Shown: positions 6,375-6,408 of the stretch, one piece after another
Layout: every line of letters begins with the position of its first letter
How positions within the stretch are numbered: the first letter of the stretch is position 1
Assembly: GCA_028287225.1 (NCBI GenBank)
Contig: JAQBPZ010000282.1
Location: 1 to 6,408 of the forward strand
DNA: 6,408 nt
Direction of reading: 5' to 3'
Origin: Gemmatimonadota bacterium
GTDB taxonomy: Bacteria; Gemmatimonadota; Gemmatimonadetes; Gemmatimonadales; Gemmatimonadaceae
Notes under the pieces: model-generated
Told to the model about the DNA's origin: nothing
Seen by the model: the letters and a program-made list of their open reading frames with translations, nothing else
Databases searched by the model: none
Made by a program: the position numbers and the translations under genes

Positions 6375-6408
6375 AACTGCCCGGGACGCATCTGGGAGGC
6401 CTGTCATC
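6375..6408. other. Unassigned right edge
   Basis: The last 34 bases hold no feature I can support. A minus-strand ATG at 6407 opens only 14 codons before a stop created by the heptamer repeat. Confidence 0.5.

Overview
The window is very GC-rich, with an extreme third-position GC bias. It holds four protein genes in an ordinary bacterial layout: one cut by the left edge and three complete. The large secreted BNR/sortilin-like beta-propeller protein, a signal peptide ending in ...LAAQQ and an exported GHL10-type glycosidase suggest a Gram-negative-type soil or aquatic bacterium. Gemmatimonadota or a similar phylum would fit, but this is inference from gene style and composition; no rRNA or other marker is present.

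Layout: (1) 1-2851, minus strand: an exported Asp-box propeller protein, cut by the window edge inside a polyglycine run. (2) 2852-2977: a short divergent intergenic region with small repeats. (3) 2978-3847, plus strand: a complete formate/nitrite-transporter (FNT) family channel, nearest in its signature to the YfdC-like branch. (4) 3848-4130: an intergenic region rich in GTAC words, with a 23-bp near-perfect inverted repeat just before the next gene. (5) 4131-4676, plus strand: a complete MarR-family regulator. (6) 4702-6264, minus strand: a complete GHL10/DUF187 glycosidase with a lipoprotein-type signal, convergent with the MarR gene and only 25 bp away. (7) 6265-6408: the glycosidase promoter region, with GGGATTA heptamer repeats able to form a G-quadruplex.

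The genes do not form an obvious pathway. The clearest functional link is between the MarR protein and the inverted repeat in front of its own gene, which looks like an autoregulatory operator. The FNT gene could also belong to that regulon, but nothing in the sequence proves it. The two minus-strand genes encode exported proteins, one secreted or periplasmic propeller and one probable envelope lipoprotein acting on glycans. Very long open frames lie antisense to both minus-strand genes; they are composition artefacts, and one runs in frame into the FNT gene, creating an annotation trap. I found no convincing new multi-gene system. The most testable points are the MarR-proximal operator and the heptamer/G-quadruplex repeat.
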